Origin: a virus
Virus record (IMG/VR): IMGVR_UViG_3300044612_001932
Coordinates: 1-58,888 of that record
Strand: one strand, 5' to 3'
DNA: 58,888 nt
Part shown: positions 1-8,362 of the stretch, in pieces
How positions within the stretch are numbered: the stretch's first letter is position 1
How the letters are laid out: each line of letters opens with the position of its first letter
Notes under the pieces: generated by a model
The model's input: only the letters and a program-made list of their open reading frames with translations
Database searches by the model: none
What the model was told of the DNA's origin: nothing
Position numbers and translations under genes: made by a program

Positions 1-190
1 ATCCAGAAATACTAATTACTGGAGTAATCGTAAGTGCAGAAGAAGAATAGTTTGGAGTAAATGAAAGTGTACTTTCATCTTTTGTAAAAATTTGTTGAGT
101 CCCACCACTTGAAGATAAGTATGCAGCAATTGAACGTGCATCGTTATTATCTACAATGGTAATTTGACCAGTTGAAACTAATGTTGCCAT
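1..190 (-). CDS. Tail fibre/tail protein, N-terminal part (runs off window)
   Basis: An open frame starts at ATG 188-190 and is still open at base 1, so only the first 63 residues are visible. It opens MATLVSTGQITIVDNND, followed by a beta-rich Ser/Thr-rich stretch. GAGGA lies 9 bases upstream of the ATG and a CTAAATAA late-promoter-like box lies further upstream. It follows the J-like fibre gene (214-3324) on the same strand, and the composition is typical of phage tail-fibre N-termini. The exact role cannot be read from this fragment. Confidence 0.6.
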   Translation of the reverse strand, partial: MATLVSTGQITIVDNNDARSIAAYLSSSGGTQQIFTKDESTLSFTPNYSSSALTITPVISISG

Positions 191-213
191 GTATATATGT
201 CCTCTATTTTTAT

Positions 214-3200
214 TTAGGTTGGATTCACAATGTCACAGAAAAAACTTGCTTGTGAATTTACGTCATCTATATTTATGAAAATTTGCTTGTATCCGCTATT
301 ATATGCGGCATTCCAAGTTTCATCATCATTTGGAATTTCTTTTGGAATAACTGAAACACGCCGCCATCTAAACCAACTAGCAGGAGTAATTTCTGTTACA
401 TCAACGCCATTTAAAAATAAATGTGCTTTTAACGTTGATGTTTTTGATTGACCAACCCGAAATTCTGTGCCATTTGTTGATTCAATAATCAACAAATAAG
501 CCTCGCCATTTTTGCCATTAAATACTACATTAATAGTCTGTGAATCTAATAAAACCGCCCCGGATATAACACTTTGATTGTACAATTTTACAGTAACACT
601 GGATGCATTCGAATTACTTGGTAACGTTAAGACATAGGGCGATGTTGATACATCAATTGCAGTGGTTGCTTCAACCCCATTATTTGGAGTAACTGTAATC
701 CATCCGTAATATGATGTTGTATATGCAGCATTATCCGTCATTTTTCCGTAAATGGTAATTGGCGTGTAGTTACCTTCACTAACTGCATCTGCTGCACTTT
801 TGACAATAACGGCGGCATCGGTTTCTATGGAATATGATGGAGGAATAACTGCAGTTGTGCCAGCCTTTGATTTACTAAATGATTGATTGGTGATGATTGA
901 AAAATCGTCCCCATTCATTCGTTTACCAATAATAGTATATGTTATTGATGCACTATTAATATTAGCAGCCATGCCAGAATGATACCCAACCGTGACATAA
1001 TCACCAGAATCAATTAAACTACCAACTGTTATGTTTGTTGATATTGTTTCAACCCGCCATGTGCCAGCGGTGGTACCAGTTCCGTCGTATTCTAACTTAA
1101 TGGTCCCTTCAAAAACTGTTAGTGATGTTCCAGAATCAATATAAGATTCAGTTGGTACTGTACCATCTGAATAAGCTGATAGTGTGTGAGATTGATTAGG
1201 ATTTATTACACTAATAGCATCCAGTGATTTAGAGCCAGATGTAGTCCAAAATGAATTAGATTGCGCCGGTAATATAGGTAAAATATGATTGGATAGGTTT
1301 GAATTATGATTAGCCGTACATATCCAACTATAACCAGCATTGTCGGTGACAATATCCCCAACTGAATAATTATGTGATGGTTCCCAGAAGCCAACATATA
1401 CATTTCTGGTGGCATTACTTTGTGGTTTACCAGTGCCATATATATAATCCCATGCGGCACCACCGCTTGCCATTGTTACATTACCATCACTATCTTTAAT
1501 AATAATAGAATTAAAGATAGCAGTACCGCTTTTATCAATACGCCAACCTGAAAATGTTCCACTATCAGAATAGTTTTCAGATTGGATATATTCGCCAATA
1601 TGAGCATTAGTTATTGAAGCATTCTGGATATACGCACTATCCATGTAAATACCAGGATCAATTAACACACCATTAATGGTAGTTGGTGTGGTTTGTACAA
1701 CGAATGGTACGATTGGGTTGAATAAATCCCACGAAATGCCATTATATAAATAGGTATGTTTGGTAGTCGAATTGAACCAAGTATCGCCGTTGTTAGGTGA
1801 TACTGGAGTGGTTGGTGATGAAAATGTAGTCGGTGCCGAAATCCAAAATGTGTCGGCATTAACACCAAACGCCGATTCTGTTGCAGATGATGCCAATCCA
1901 AACCCAGAAATCCTACCATTAACATCAACTTTTAATGTATATTGTGCATATAAACTACTAATGTCTTCGGAAACGGTAGTGAACTTTTGCTCAATAGTTG
2001 CATCGGTGTTATCAACACCATTCAATCTGGAACTAATCTGTGTGACTAAATCTGCCATATCTGCATTAGTTAACGCAAGAGTAGTAATCTGTGAACTATT
2101 GGATTCTGATGTTGTTACTAGTTGATTGAGTGTGCTAGAATAATTTGCAGTAGTGGTATTAATGGACGTAATAGCTGATTGCATGTTATCAACTTTGGTC
2201 AGCATTTGTCCAAGGGATTCAGCTTGGGTTGCAGAAGCAGTATTAAGACTTGATATACTAGATTCAGCGTTAGCAGTTCTTGATAACAGACTTGTAAATG
2301 TCTGTGCTTGTTCGGCTACTGTAGTATTAAGACTTGATATACTAGATTCAGCGTTAGTTGTTCTTGTTAATAAATTATTTAATGTTTGCGCTTGTGCTGC
2401 AGTGGTAGTACTAACATCAGTAATTGCAGATTCATTTGTACCAACCCTGGCCAACAGTTGAGACAATTCTGTGGCTTGTGCTTGGGTTACTTGTGAAAGA
2501 TTAACTATTGATGATGACATATTCCCAACATTCACCCCCAATGTTGATAAATCACTCGCAATTGCGGTATCTCCTGCTATTCGGGCAGTACTTTCATTAG
2601 ATACAAATGCTTCGGCGGTAAACCCAGAATTATTGAAATTGTTTAATCTTGTTGCGACTGTTGTAATATCAGAAGCTAATGCAGTAGTCGCGGTAGTTCT
2701 TGATATTGATTCTTGTTCAATAGCACTAGCATTGCCAGCAAGGGATGAATGTATGGTTGTTATATCAGACGCTAATGATTCATAGCTGTTTTGTCTAATT
2801 AATTTTTCTGCATCAATCGCTGCTCTTCTATTAGTTGCTTCATTTAATATTTCAGTTGCGCGAGTTTGTGATTCTTCAAGTAATGAATCAGATAATGTGG
2901 CATATGTATTAACCAGTGAGGTGACATTATCTGCTACTATTTTTATGCGAGATGCAACACTATTTGCTAATGTATAATCGCCATCAATTAAATTAATTCG
3001 ATCATGTAAATCTTTATACAAATGTGTTTCGGTTATCTTGCCCGATAATAGTGCTAGAATATTTTCAGGTGTTAGCTCATTAGACCCAGTTGACCCAGAT
3101 GCACCACTAGCACCGCTAGCACCGCTAGCTCCCCCAGATCCAGATCCACCACCTGATCCACTACCAGAGCCAACTGGTAACCCACCATAAGTAGCGCCAT

Positions 3201-3324
3201 CGCCAACGAATATTTGTTTTAATGTGGTATCATAGATTATTTCGCCTGCCAATGGGCAAAATGCTAGTCTATCAGTAGTTGGACCACGTCTGAGTAAAAT
3301 GCTTCCTTTAGAATTAGTTGTCAT
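214..3324 (-). CDS. Tail fibre protein with DUF1983 (lambda J-like) region
   Basis: 1036 aa. Residues about 5-52 match the short anchor domain seen on many fibres here (Mtd-N type: R-R-G ... G-E-I-I-Y-D ... I-F-V-G-D-G). A Gly/Ser-rich linker with GAS triplets follows (about 53-80). Next comes a long heptad-like coiled coil with repeated NAESSISSLNT units (about 100-440), then a DUF1983-type segment (FWISAPTTF ... PFVVQTTPTTINGVLIDPG), then Ig-like beta domains to the C-terminus. The N-terminal 11 bases overlap the upstream gene. It probably forms a trimeric distal tail fibre that contacts the host. The domain calls rest on family knowledge and receptor specificity is unknown. Confidence 0.8.
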   Translation of the reverse strand: MTTNSKGSILLRRGPTTDRLAFCPLAGEIIYDTTLKQIFVGDGATYGGLPVGSGSGSGGGSGSGGASGASGASGASGSTGSNELTPENILALLSGKITETHLYKDLHDRINLIDGDYTLANSVASRIKIVADNVTSLVNTYATLSDSLLEESQTRATEILNEATNRRAAIDAEKLIRQNSYESLASDITTIHSSLAGNASAIEQESISRTTATTALASDITTVATRLNNFNNSGFTAEAFVSNESTARIAGDTAIASDLSTLGVNVGNMSSSIVNLSQVTQAQATELSQLLARVGTNESAITDVSTTTAAQAQTLNNLLTRTTNAESSISSLNTTVAEQAQTFTSLLSRTANAESSISSLNTASATQAESLGQMLTKVDNMQSAITSINTTTANYSSTLNQLVTTSESNSSQITTLALTNADMADLVTQISSRLNGVDNTDATIEQKFTTVSEDISSLYAQYTLKVDVNGRISGFGLASSATESAFGVNADTFWISAPTTFSSPTTPVSPNNGDTWFNSTTKHTYLYNGISWDLFNPIVPFVVQTTPTTINGVLIDPGIYMDSAYIQNASITNAHIGEYIQSENYSDSGTFSGWRIDKSGTAIFNSIIIKDSDGNVTMASGGAAWDYIYGTGKPQSNATRNVYVGFWEPSHNYSVGDIVTDNAGYSWICTANHNSNLSNHILPILPAQSNSFWTTSGSKSLDAISVINPNQSHTLSAYSDGTVPTESYIDSGTSLTVFEGTIKLEYDGTGTTAGTWRVETISTNITVGSLIDSGDYVTVGYHSGMAANINSASITYTIIGKRMNGDDFSIITNQSFSKSKAGTTAVIPPSYSIETDAAVIVKSAADAVSEGNYTPITIYGKMTDNAAYTTSYYGWITVTPNNGVEATTAIDVSTSPYVLTLPSNSNASSVTVKLYNQSVISGAVLLDSQTINVVFNGKNGEAYLLIIESTNGTEFRVGQSKTSTLKAHLFLNGVDVTEITPASWFRWRRVSVIPKEIPNDDETWNAAYNSGYKQIFINIDDVNSQASFFCDIVNPT

Positions 3325-3571
3325 AGAATACCGTCACTATATCTTCAGGGCCATAAATTTTAGATGGATAGTAGGATGCAGTTCCGGCGAGCGGGATTTC
3401 ACCCCCATCATGTAAAATTTCTGTTGGTAGTCCTTGAGTAAAATCGCCTCCATCCATACTTTGAACTATGGCAGATTCATATAGTACTTTTATTGGACCA
3501 GCATCCAATCCAGATGTGGTGAAAAGATTGTTTTTGTCGAAAGGTGCACCTGCTAATATTTTATAACCCAT
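3314..3571 (-). CDS. Hypothetical protein upstream of J-like fibre
   Basis: 85 aa, not recognised; the sequence is acidic and Gly-rich with no clear domain. Its stop overlaps the start of the fibre gene by 11 bases, so the two are translationally coupled and it may be a fibre-associated structural protein. GATAAATA (3583-3576) sits only 4 bases before the ATG and no Shine-Dalgarno is visible. The mRNA would therefore be leaderless or nearly so if that box is a late promoter. Confidence 0.6.
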   Translation of the reverse strand: MGYKILAGAPFDKNNLFTTSGLDAGPIKVLYESAIVQSMDGGDFTQGLPTEILHDGGEIPLAGTASYYPSKIYGPEDIVTVFYDN

Positions 3572-3634
3572 GACTTATTTATCAGAAATATTGAGTACAT
3601 TATTTCTGAATTAGGTATTAGCAGGTGCTTGTGA

Positions 3635-3922
3635 TTAAACGATGATACCAGTTGTTGATTTGGTATATTGAGAAGCTGATTCTTTATCAGAAGGTTCAAG
3701 AACAACGATAGTTGATCTAGCCAACTTGATATCCCTATCGGGATCTACTGTGAATAAATATGGGACCATGCCAATTCCATTATGACCACTTGCTAATACT
3801 TTTGGTTTTGAAACTTTGATGAAATCATTACGTTCTTCAACTAATGATGCAATCAATTCCTCGCCGGAGGTTAATTTTACGGTGACTACTTCACCAGGTG
3901 AAACGCCTTTATCTATAATCAT
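3635..3922 (-). CDS. Lsm/SH3-like small beta-barrel protein
   Basis: 95 aa. The pattern VVTVKLTSGEELIASLVEE followed by hydrophobic strands (IKVSKPKVLA; GMVPYLFTVDPDRDIKL) resembles Sm-like or SH3-like barrels. To my knowledge similar small proteins are common in T4-like marine phages. The start overlaps the glutaredoxin stop by 4 bases (ATGA), so the two are co-translated. Molecular role is unknown; RNA or protein binding is inferred only from the fold guess. Confidence 0.6.
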   Translation of the reverse strand: MIIDKGVSPGEVVTVKLTSGEELIASLVEERNDFIKVSKPKVLASGHNGIGMVPYLFTVDPDRDIKLARSTIVVLEPSDKESASQYTKSTTGIIV

Positions 3923-4221
3923 ACTGCTTCCTGTAAATATTGTCTTAATTCTGTGAACCCGCCGATATAATTGCCATCGACGAAAATTTGTGGAACGGCT
4001 CGTGCGGTGGGAACGGCTTCGAGCAAATCTTCACGAGTCCATCTATCACCTGAAATGTTACGTTCTTCATATTCATAACCTTTCATTCGTAATAATGCTT
4101 TTGCTTGATCACAGAATGTGCATTGATCCTTTGACCAAACAATTGCTACATTTTTTGAATATGGCTTTGTTAAAAATCCTTCAGCATTGACCACATAATC
4201 TGCTGGAACTTGATCTGACAT
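3919..4221 (-). CDS. grx: Glutaredoxin
   Basis: 100 aa. The active site is C34-T-F-C37 in the context WSKDQCTFCDQAK. The usual downstream glutaredoxin features are present: the TxxVPQIF cis-proline segment (RAVPQIFVDG) and the GG-x-x-E/D helix (IGGFTELRQYL). Residues 1-22 are an extra N-terminal extension. It presumably re-reduces the phage ribonucleotide reductase, whose NrdA C-terminus carries a CxxC a few genes upstream. It overlaps the Lsm-like gene by 4 bases and is transcribed with the 55-aa gene from the promoter at 4426-4454. Confidence 0.93.
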   Translation of the reverse strand: MSDQVPADYVVNAEGFLTKPYSKNVAIVWSKDQCTFCDQAKALLRMKGYEYEERNISGDRWTREDLLEAVPTARAVPQIFVDGNYIGGFTELRQYLQEAV

Positions 4222-4222
4222 T

Positions 4223-4390
4223 TTATGCTCTCTCTACTTCTACAATAACATTACTACCGACTAATTCTTGAACAATTGATTCAACAGTTGATTCAAACTC
4301 TTCTCCAATTAGCGATTCTTTTAACGCATCATCATTTTTTACCAATTTGCTTAATTTAATTACTACTACTTCTTCTTGAACTTGTGCCAT
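4223..4390 (-). CDS. Small acidic hypothetical protein (55 aa)
   Basis: Start ATG 4388-4390, stop TAA 4223-4225. AAGGA lies 7 bases upstream of the ATG. The sequence opens MAQVQEEVVVIKLSKL and is rich in Glu and Val. It lies one base upstream of the glutaredoxin gene and is the first gene after a consensus sigma70 promoter, so it is very likely expressed. I do not recognise its function. Confidence 0.7.
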   Translation of the reverse strand: MAQVQEEVVVIKLSKLVKNDDALKESLIGEEFESTVESIVQELVGSNVIVEVERA

Positions 4391-4413
4391 TTTTATTTCC
4401 TTATATTTGTGTT

Positions 4414-4454
4414 GTGTGAAGTACTATTATACATCATACTTCACACGTTGTCAA
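4414..4454 (-). promoter_or_regulatory. Consensus sigma70 promoter inside an inverted repeat
   Basis: On the minus strand TTGACA (4454-4449) and TATAAT (4431-4426) are separated by exactly 17 bases, a full consensus host promoter. A perfect 10-bp inverted repeat (4414-4423 and 4437-4446, GTGTGAAGTA and its complement) brackets the -10 box. This suggests an operator or an RNA hairpin. It drives the 55-aa gene, glutaredoxin and the Lsm-like gene. The transcript of the upstream nrd genes also passes through it. Confidence 0.75.
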
Positions 4455-4459
4455 ATCTA

Positions 4460-5014
4460 TTATGCGTTTTTGAACGCATTTACTTTTGCTTTAATTCGGT
4501 CTAATTTGGATGGTTTAGCCTCCAAATAATTAACAGAAATATTCCTGAACTTCACCATTTCTTCGCGATCTTTTCGTCGTTGTTCTAGATACACTGTATT
4601 TTCTGGAATACCACCATGCTGTGGCATTGGCGGCAATTCTGGTTTAGGACTACCTACTATACTACAGACGGGTGCATTAATTTTGGTGATTGTATATTCA
4701 CGTATGTTTTTCGCTAATGATTTTGAAATAGATCTTGGTCTATCAAAAAAATCAGCTACTGCAAACATAAATTTAACTGTGCGACACTCATACTTATCAT
4801 CTACTGCTTTTATGTGTCCTTTGATTACTTTCATTTCTGATGCAATTTGCTCTAAATTTTGTAGTTCTAATGATTTGAATTTTTCAACTTCAGCTTTTGC
4901 TTTTATTAACTGTTCTTCAAGGGATTCTTTCCAAGCATCACTGATATCAGCACCTTTTAACTCTTCTTCTAACTTTTTAACTTTTTCTTTTGCTTTTTTT
5001 AACAAATAACTCAT
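4460..5014 (-). CDS. Coiled-coil hypothetical protein in nrd operon
   Basis: 184 aa from ATG 5012-5014, chosen because TGAGG at 5021-5025 is ideally spaced for it; an ATG 12 bases upstream (5026) overlaps the nrdB stop and has no ribosome site. Residues 1-60 are a highly charged Lys/Glu coiled coil (KKAKEKVKKLEEELKG). The remainder has no motif I recognise. It is co-transcribed immediately after nrdB. Function unknown. Confidence 0.7.
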   Translation of the reverse strand: MSYLLKKAKEKVKKLEEELKGADISDAWKESLEEQLIKAKAEVEKFKSLELQNLEQIASEMKVIKGHIKAVDDKYECRTVKFMFAVADFFDRPRSISKSLAKNIREYTITKINAPVCSIVGSPKPELPPMPQHGGIPENTVYLEQRRKDREEMVKFRNISVNYLEAKPSKLDRIKAKVNAFKNA

Positions 5015-5022
5015 AATATACC

Positions 5023-6135
5023 TCAAATGTTTGGTAGTTCATCATAATTTAATTCGCTGCTCATCACACCAATTACATAACTAATCGATTCGCTTTCTTG
5101 TAAAGCGGTTTGTTTTTTACTAGGATCAGTATGACGTGTAAACCATGGTATTGGAGTGGTTTTTGGTGCAGTTCCTTGGTACTTAATACCAATTTCTTTT
5201 AATGAACCAACTGCTGTGTAATCGACAAAATCTTTTAAGATATTGGCATTTAACCCGATCACTGGTCCTTTCATAAACAAGTAATCTGCCCAAGATTTTT
5301 CTTCTCTGATCACTGATTCGTAGATACCATATACTTCACGTTCTAACCGTACTTTAGCTGCTGCAAATCTTGGATCATCTTTAACTAATTGATTAATAAT
5401 ATAAGCAGTCCAGTCTTTGTGTAATAATTCATCTTGTAAAATTAATGAAATTATATTACCATTTCCGATGAATAGTTTATTCTCTACCATGGCTAAACTA
5501 GTAGCAAATGATACCATAAATCGGAAAGCTTCTAATGCATAACTAGCATGTAAAGCCAACCAAATGTGATCTATATGTGCTTCTTCGTTGTAGAGGAAGT
5601 TAACAGTATCTTTTACTTCTGCTAGGCAGTTATATTTGTGAAGTTTGTCATAATATTTACCAACACTAGATGCCATGTCGATAATTTCTTTTGTGTCATG
5701 AATGGTATTGAATACTTCTTTTGGCACATTGTAAATATTTCTAATAATATGGCTATAACTGCGGCTATGAATGTTTGTTTCAAAAAACCCCCAATTATAC
5801 ATTAATGCTTCGACTTCTGGAACCGAGCATACTGGTGTGAACACTTGGGTTGGCCCACGTCCCTGTAAACTGTCTAATGCAGTTTGTCTTAATACATTGC
5901 TAGTGAAAATATGTTTAACAGCATCACTTGCATCTTTGAAATCATTGGCATCTTTACTCAATGAAATTTCTTCTGGTACCCAAAAGAAACCACGAGCAGT
6001 TTGTTCAAATTTTTGAATTTTGGGATATCGGACTTCTTCAAACCGTTGAATAGTTACTGGCCCTGCTGGGTCAAGGAACATTTTACGATTTAAATAATCT
6101 GTTTGTGTTTTTAAGTTATATTGTTGTTCTGACAT
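5023..6135 (-). CDS. nrdB: Ribonucleoside-diphosphate reductase, class Ia beta subunit
   Basis: 370 aa, normal length for NrdB. It houses the diiron centre and tyrosyl radical that start catalysis in the alpha subunit. Visible ligands are D88 (TALDSLQGR), E119 and H123 in FFETNIHSRSYSHI with the radical Y127, E202 (YALEAFRF), and E236/H239 (DELLHKDW). The first Glu and His are four residues apart (E-T-N-I-H), where E. coli has E-T-I-H. The gene lies downstream of the split nrdA and two small genes, and its stop overlaps the ribosome site of the coiled-coil gene. Confidence 0.95.
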   Translation of the reverse strand: MSEQQYNLKTQTDYLNRKMFLDPAGPVTIQRFEEVRYPKIQKFEQTARGFFWVPEEISLSKDANDFKDASDAVKHIFTSNVLRQTALDSLQGRGPTQVFTPVCSVPEVEALMYNWGFFETNIHSRSYSHIIRNIYNVPKEVFNTIHDTKEIIDMASSVGKYYDKLHKYNCLAEVKDTVNFLYNEEAHIDHIWLALHASYALEAFRFMVSFATSLAMVENKLFIGNGNIISLILQDELLHKDWTAYIINQLVKDDPRFAAAKVRLEREVYGIYESVIREEKSWADYLFMKGPVIGLNANILKDFVDYTAVGSLKEIGIKYQGTAPKTTPIPWFTRHTDPSKKQTALQESESISYVIGVMSSELNYDELPNI

Positions 6136-6144
6136 TCCTTGTCC

Positions 6145-6291
6145 TTATTCGTCTGGTAATCTTCTTTCGTGATAAATTACTAATGCATCTTCTAGTAATT
6201 CGATTTGTTTTTCAATCCTCCATTTTACTAGAGGATCGGTTTCTGTTTCTAATTTTTGTTTTAGATGTTCTATATCAGGTATTTTGTTCAT
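6145..6291 (-). CDS. Small hypothetical protein between nrdA and nrdB
   Basis: 48 aa if started at ATG 6289-6291 (MNKIPDIEHLKQKL); a longer start at 6333 gives 62 aa but would overlap the preceding gene much more. The protein is predicted to be helical and charged (LETETDPLVKWRIEKQIELL). It overlaps the end of the 92-aa gene by 17 bases. A weak AAGGG lies far upstream, so the start is uncertain. Function unknown. Confidence 0.5.
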   Translation of the reverse strand: MNKIPDIEHLKQKLETETDPLVKWRIEKQIELLEDALVIYHERRLPDE

Positions 6292-6553
6292 CGATATAAG
6301 CTTGCAACCCTTCATTAAAAATATTCCCACCATTTGTAGCCATATAGCCGGTTACTGAACTATGGTCTTCAAATTTAACAATCCATTTTTTATTTAATTT
6401 ACTAAATCTAAAAACAAATAATTTAGAACCTAATTCGGTCATTGGGATCTTCTTTCCATATCTAACTTTAAATCCAAAACTTCTTGTATCAGACAACGGA
6501 TAAAAATTAAATCCATTATGTAGTTTATTTCCTTCTTTTAAAATGTGAATCAT
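6275..6553 (-). CDS. Hypothetical protein in nrd operon
   Basis: 92 aa from ATG 6551-6553, chosen because GGAG lies at correct spacing; an upstream ATG at 6586 lies inside the end of nrdA. It is basic and aromatic-rich (GFNFYPLSDTRSFGFKVRYG, FVFRFSKLNKKWIVKFED), so probably a small beta-rich protein. Not recognised. Its position between nrdA and nrdB suggests a role in nucleotide metabolism, but that is only context. Confidence 0.65.
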   Translation of the reverse strand: MIHILKEGNKLHNGFNFYPLSDTRSFGFKVRYGKKIPMTELGSKLFVFRFSKLNKKWIVKFEDHSSVTGYMATNGGNIFNEGLQAYIDEQNT

Positions 6554-6564
6554 ATTATTCTCCA

Positions 6565-7524
6565 TTATAATTTGCAAGATTCGCAATCTGCTTCACCTTC
6601 ATCAATACCGCTTGGTAAATCAACTTCATCTTCTGCTTTTGAACCAGCTTTATCTATAAGTGAGTAATAAAAGGTTTTTAGTCCCCATTTATGTCCTAAC
6701 ATCAAATTTTTCGCAATTAATGTTCCTGGTACTTTTCTATCTGGAAAGTGTTTAGGCGAATAAAAAGTATTCACTGAGATTGCTTGATCGACATATGCTG
6801 CTAAAACAGATGCAGTTTTTAAGTAACCTATGCAATCAGTCTGGTCCCATAGTAACTGATATTTATTTTTCAGTTTATGGTATTCTGGAACTACTTGCGT
6901 TAATGATGCAGCTTTTGATTCTTTGGTTTGAATTAACTGCATTGGCATTTCAATTCCATTTGTGCTATTGATAACAACAGAACTGGATTCAACTGGTGCG
7001 ATAGCCATTTGTGTGGCATTTCTAACTCCATATTGTTTCATACTAGCTCGTAAGGTTTCCCAGTCTAATTCTGGTGTGAAATCAGTTAACTCATTAACAC
7101 CCTCTGCACGTAATTCCCATGGGAATATACCTTGGCCGTATCTCGTTAAATGACTATGCTCACACGCACCGCGTTCTTTTGCTAATTCAACACTGGATTC
7201 GGTGGTATAATATGCTAGATGTTCAATCCAACTTTTTACTTCTGATAGCATATCTGAATCACCGTATTTGAATCCACGTTTAGCAGCCCAGTATGCAAGA
7301 TTTGTAATACCAATTCCTAGCGGTCTAATTTCATCATTAGATAATTTAGATTGGATTGATAAGAAGTCTTGGTAATCCAAAATATTGTTAAGACTGCGGT
7401 GTAGAATACGACACGCCCTACGCATATCTTCTGGGTTTCTGAAAGCCCCCCAGTTGATACTTCCAAGTGTGCATAAACTGATTTTTGGCACAGCACGGGT
7501 GCATTCTTTTTTAATTATTTTCAT
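6565..7524 (-). CDS. nrdA: Ribonucleotide reductase alpha subunit, C-terminal half (split gene)
   Basis: 319 aa with its own ribosome site (AAGGAA, 7 bases before ATG 7522-7524). After about 14 extra residues it enters conserved NrdA at ISLCTLGSINWGAF, whose Cys pairs with the active-site Cys of the other half. It continues through RPLGIGITNLAYWAAKRG, the substrate loop VESSSVVINSTNGIEMP and the Y-Y radical-transfer region, and ends with the C-x-x-C tail (CESCKL) reduced by glutaredoxin. The 5' half is at 8363-9892, separated by an endonuclease. The two polypeptides presumably assemble into one active subunit, as shown for phage Aeh1 (established case); that is inferred here. Confidence 0.9.
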   Translation of the reverse strand: MKIIKKECTRAVPKISLCTLGSINWGAFRNPEDMRRACRILHRSLNNILDYQDFLSIQSKLSNDEIRPLGIGITNLAYWAAKRGFKYGDSDMLSEVKSWIEHLAYYTTESSVELAKERGACEHSHLTRYGQGIFPWELRAEGVNELTDFTPELDWETLRASMKQYGVRNATQMAIAPVESSSVVINSTNGIEMPMQLIQTKESKAASLTQVVPEYHKLKNKYQLLWDQTDCIGYLKTASVLAAYVDQAISVNTFYSPKHFPDRKVPGTLIAKNLMLGHKWGLKTFYYSLIDKAGSKAEDEVDLPSGIDEGEADCESCKL

Positions 7525-7534
7525 TAATTATTCC

Positions 7535-8311
7535 TTAATTATTCCTTAATAATTTTCCGTATTTTATTAAAATATATCTACTCTTTCCAGTACTAATAGA
7601 TGCATCGACTAGTGAATTATAAATAATGCCATCAAATTCTATTTTTGGCAACGCTTTCAATCTCTTTGCAGTTTTAACAGATTCACTATTAATTTTATTT
7701 TTTTCTTCTGATGTCAGGTATCGATATGTGGCATATTCGTAAGGTACATTTCTAATATTTGTAAGTTTTTTACATTTATAGCCATGGTGATGACCACGCT
7801 TTCCTCTAGCAACAGCACTCATAGTTGATGGATTTAATGAATGTGTTTTACAAAAATCTAACATATTCCTTACTATAAGTGTGTCCCCGTCTGGTGTTAT
7901 AATCTCCCAGGTATCTATTGATAAATTGGCTTTTTGGTTGCAGGTTAGGGTGCATCCTTTGTTCCAAGCTTTGCGAGTTCCAGTTTCAAATGCAATTTTA
8001 TGTGCTTTGCTAATTTTATGACCAGACCCAGTATCCCCACCACCCGCTGATGGTGAAATGTTATAGTAAGTTTTACTATTAGCACAATCACGGGCGGTTA
8101 GATAAAATTGTTCTCGAATAAACAATTGTTCTTCGGATTGTACATATTCAACTATAACCCGGGTGAATATATCTATTCCATATTTTCTAACCGCATTTAA
8201 AAATCTATAACCACTGCCGGTATATCCATCGTCTATAGTTCCTTTATGTGACCCTAAATATTTCATACCATTTACATTATTAGTCCATTCGTAAATAAAC
8301 CCAATATACAT
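7535..8311 (-). CDS. GIY-YIG homing endonuclease interrupting nrdA
   Basis: 258 aa. The N-terminal GIY-YIG-type domain reads GFIYEWTNNVNGMKYLGSHKG, then YTGSGYRFLNAVRKYGID (Seg-like). The C-terminal half carries NUMOD/IENR-type DNA-binding repeats: RNMLDFCKTHSLNPSTMSAV and IEFDGIIYNSLVDASISTGKS. A strong AAGGAGAA site lies 6 bases upstream of the ATG and a CATAAATA late-promoter box at 8334-8341, so it is a free-standing gene. It would cleave intact nrdA alleles at the split point and spread by homing. Its last codons contain the AAGGAATAATTA direct repeat that supplies the ribosome site of the nrdA 3' half. Confidence 0.9.
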   Translation of the reverse strand: MYIGFIYEWTNNVNGMKYLGSHKGTIDDGYTGSGYRFLNAVRKYGIDIFTRVIVEYVQSEEQLFIREQFYLTARDCANSKTYYNISPSAGGGDTGSGHKISKAHKIAFETGTRKAWNKGCTLTCNQKANLSIDTWEIITPDGDTLIVRNMLDFCKTHSLNPSTMSAVARGKRGHHHGYKCKKLTNIRNVPYEYATYRYLTSEEKNKINSESVKTAKRLKALPKIEFDGIIYNSLVDASISTGKSRYILIKYGKLLRNN

Positions 8312-8333
8312 TATACATTCTCCTTTTATAATG

Positions 8334-8341
8334 TATTTATG
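8334..8341 (-). promoter_or_regulatory. T4-type late promoter box (CATAAATA) for homing endonuclease
   Basis: CATAAATA on the minus strand lies 22 bases upstream of the endonuclease ATG, between the nrdA 5' half and the endonuclease. It matches the recurring late-promoter pattern of this genome, so the endonuclease may be expressed late and separately from nrdA. Motif match only. Confidence 0.5.
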
Positions 8342-8362
8342 TACATTAGGTTATGTTAACTA

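Noticed and set aside
1760-2785. Plus-strand frames of 100-120 aa over the J-like fibre gene
   Set aside because: Antisense shadows of the coiled-coil coding repeats, with hydrophobic low-complexity products and no ribosome sites.
7525-8362. Group I intron in nrdA
   Set aside because: Both exons have stop/start codons and ribosome sites at the junction, and no intron core elements were recognisable by eye; a covariance-model search would settle it.
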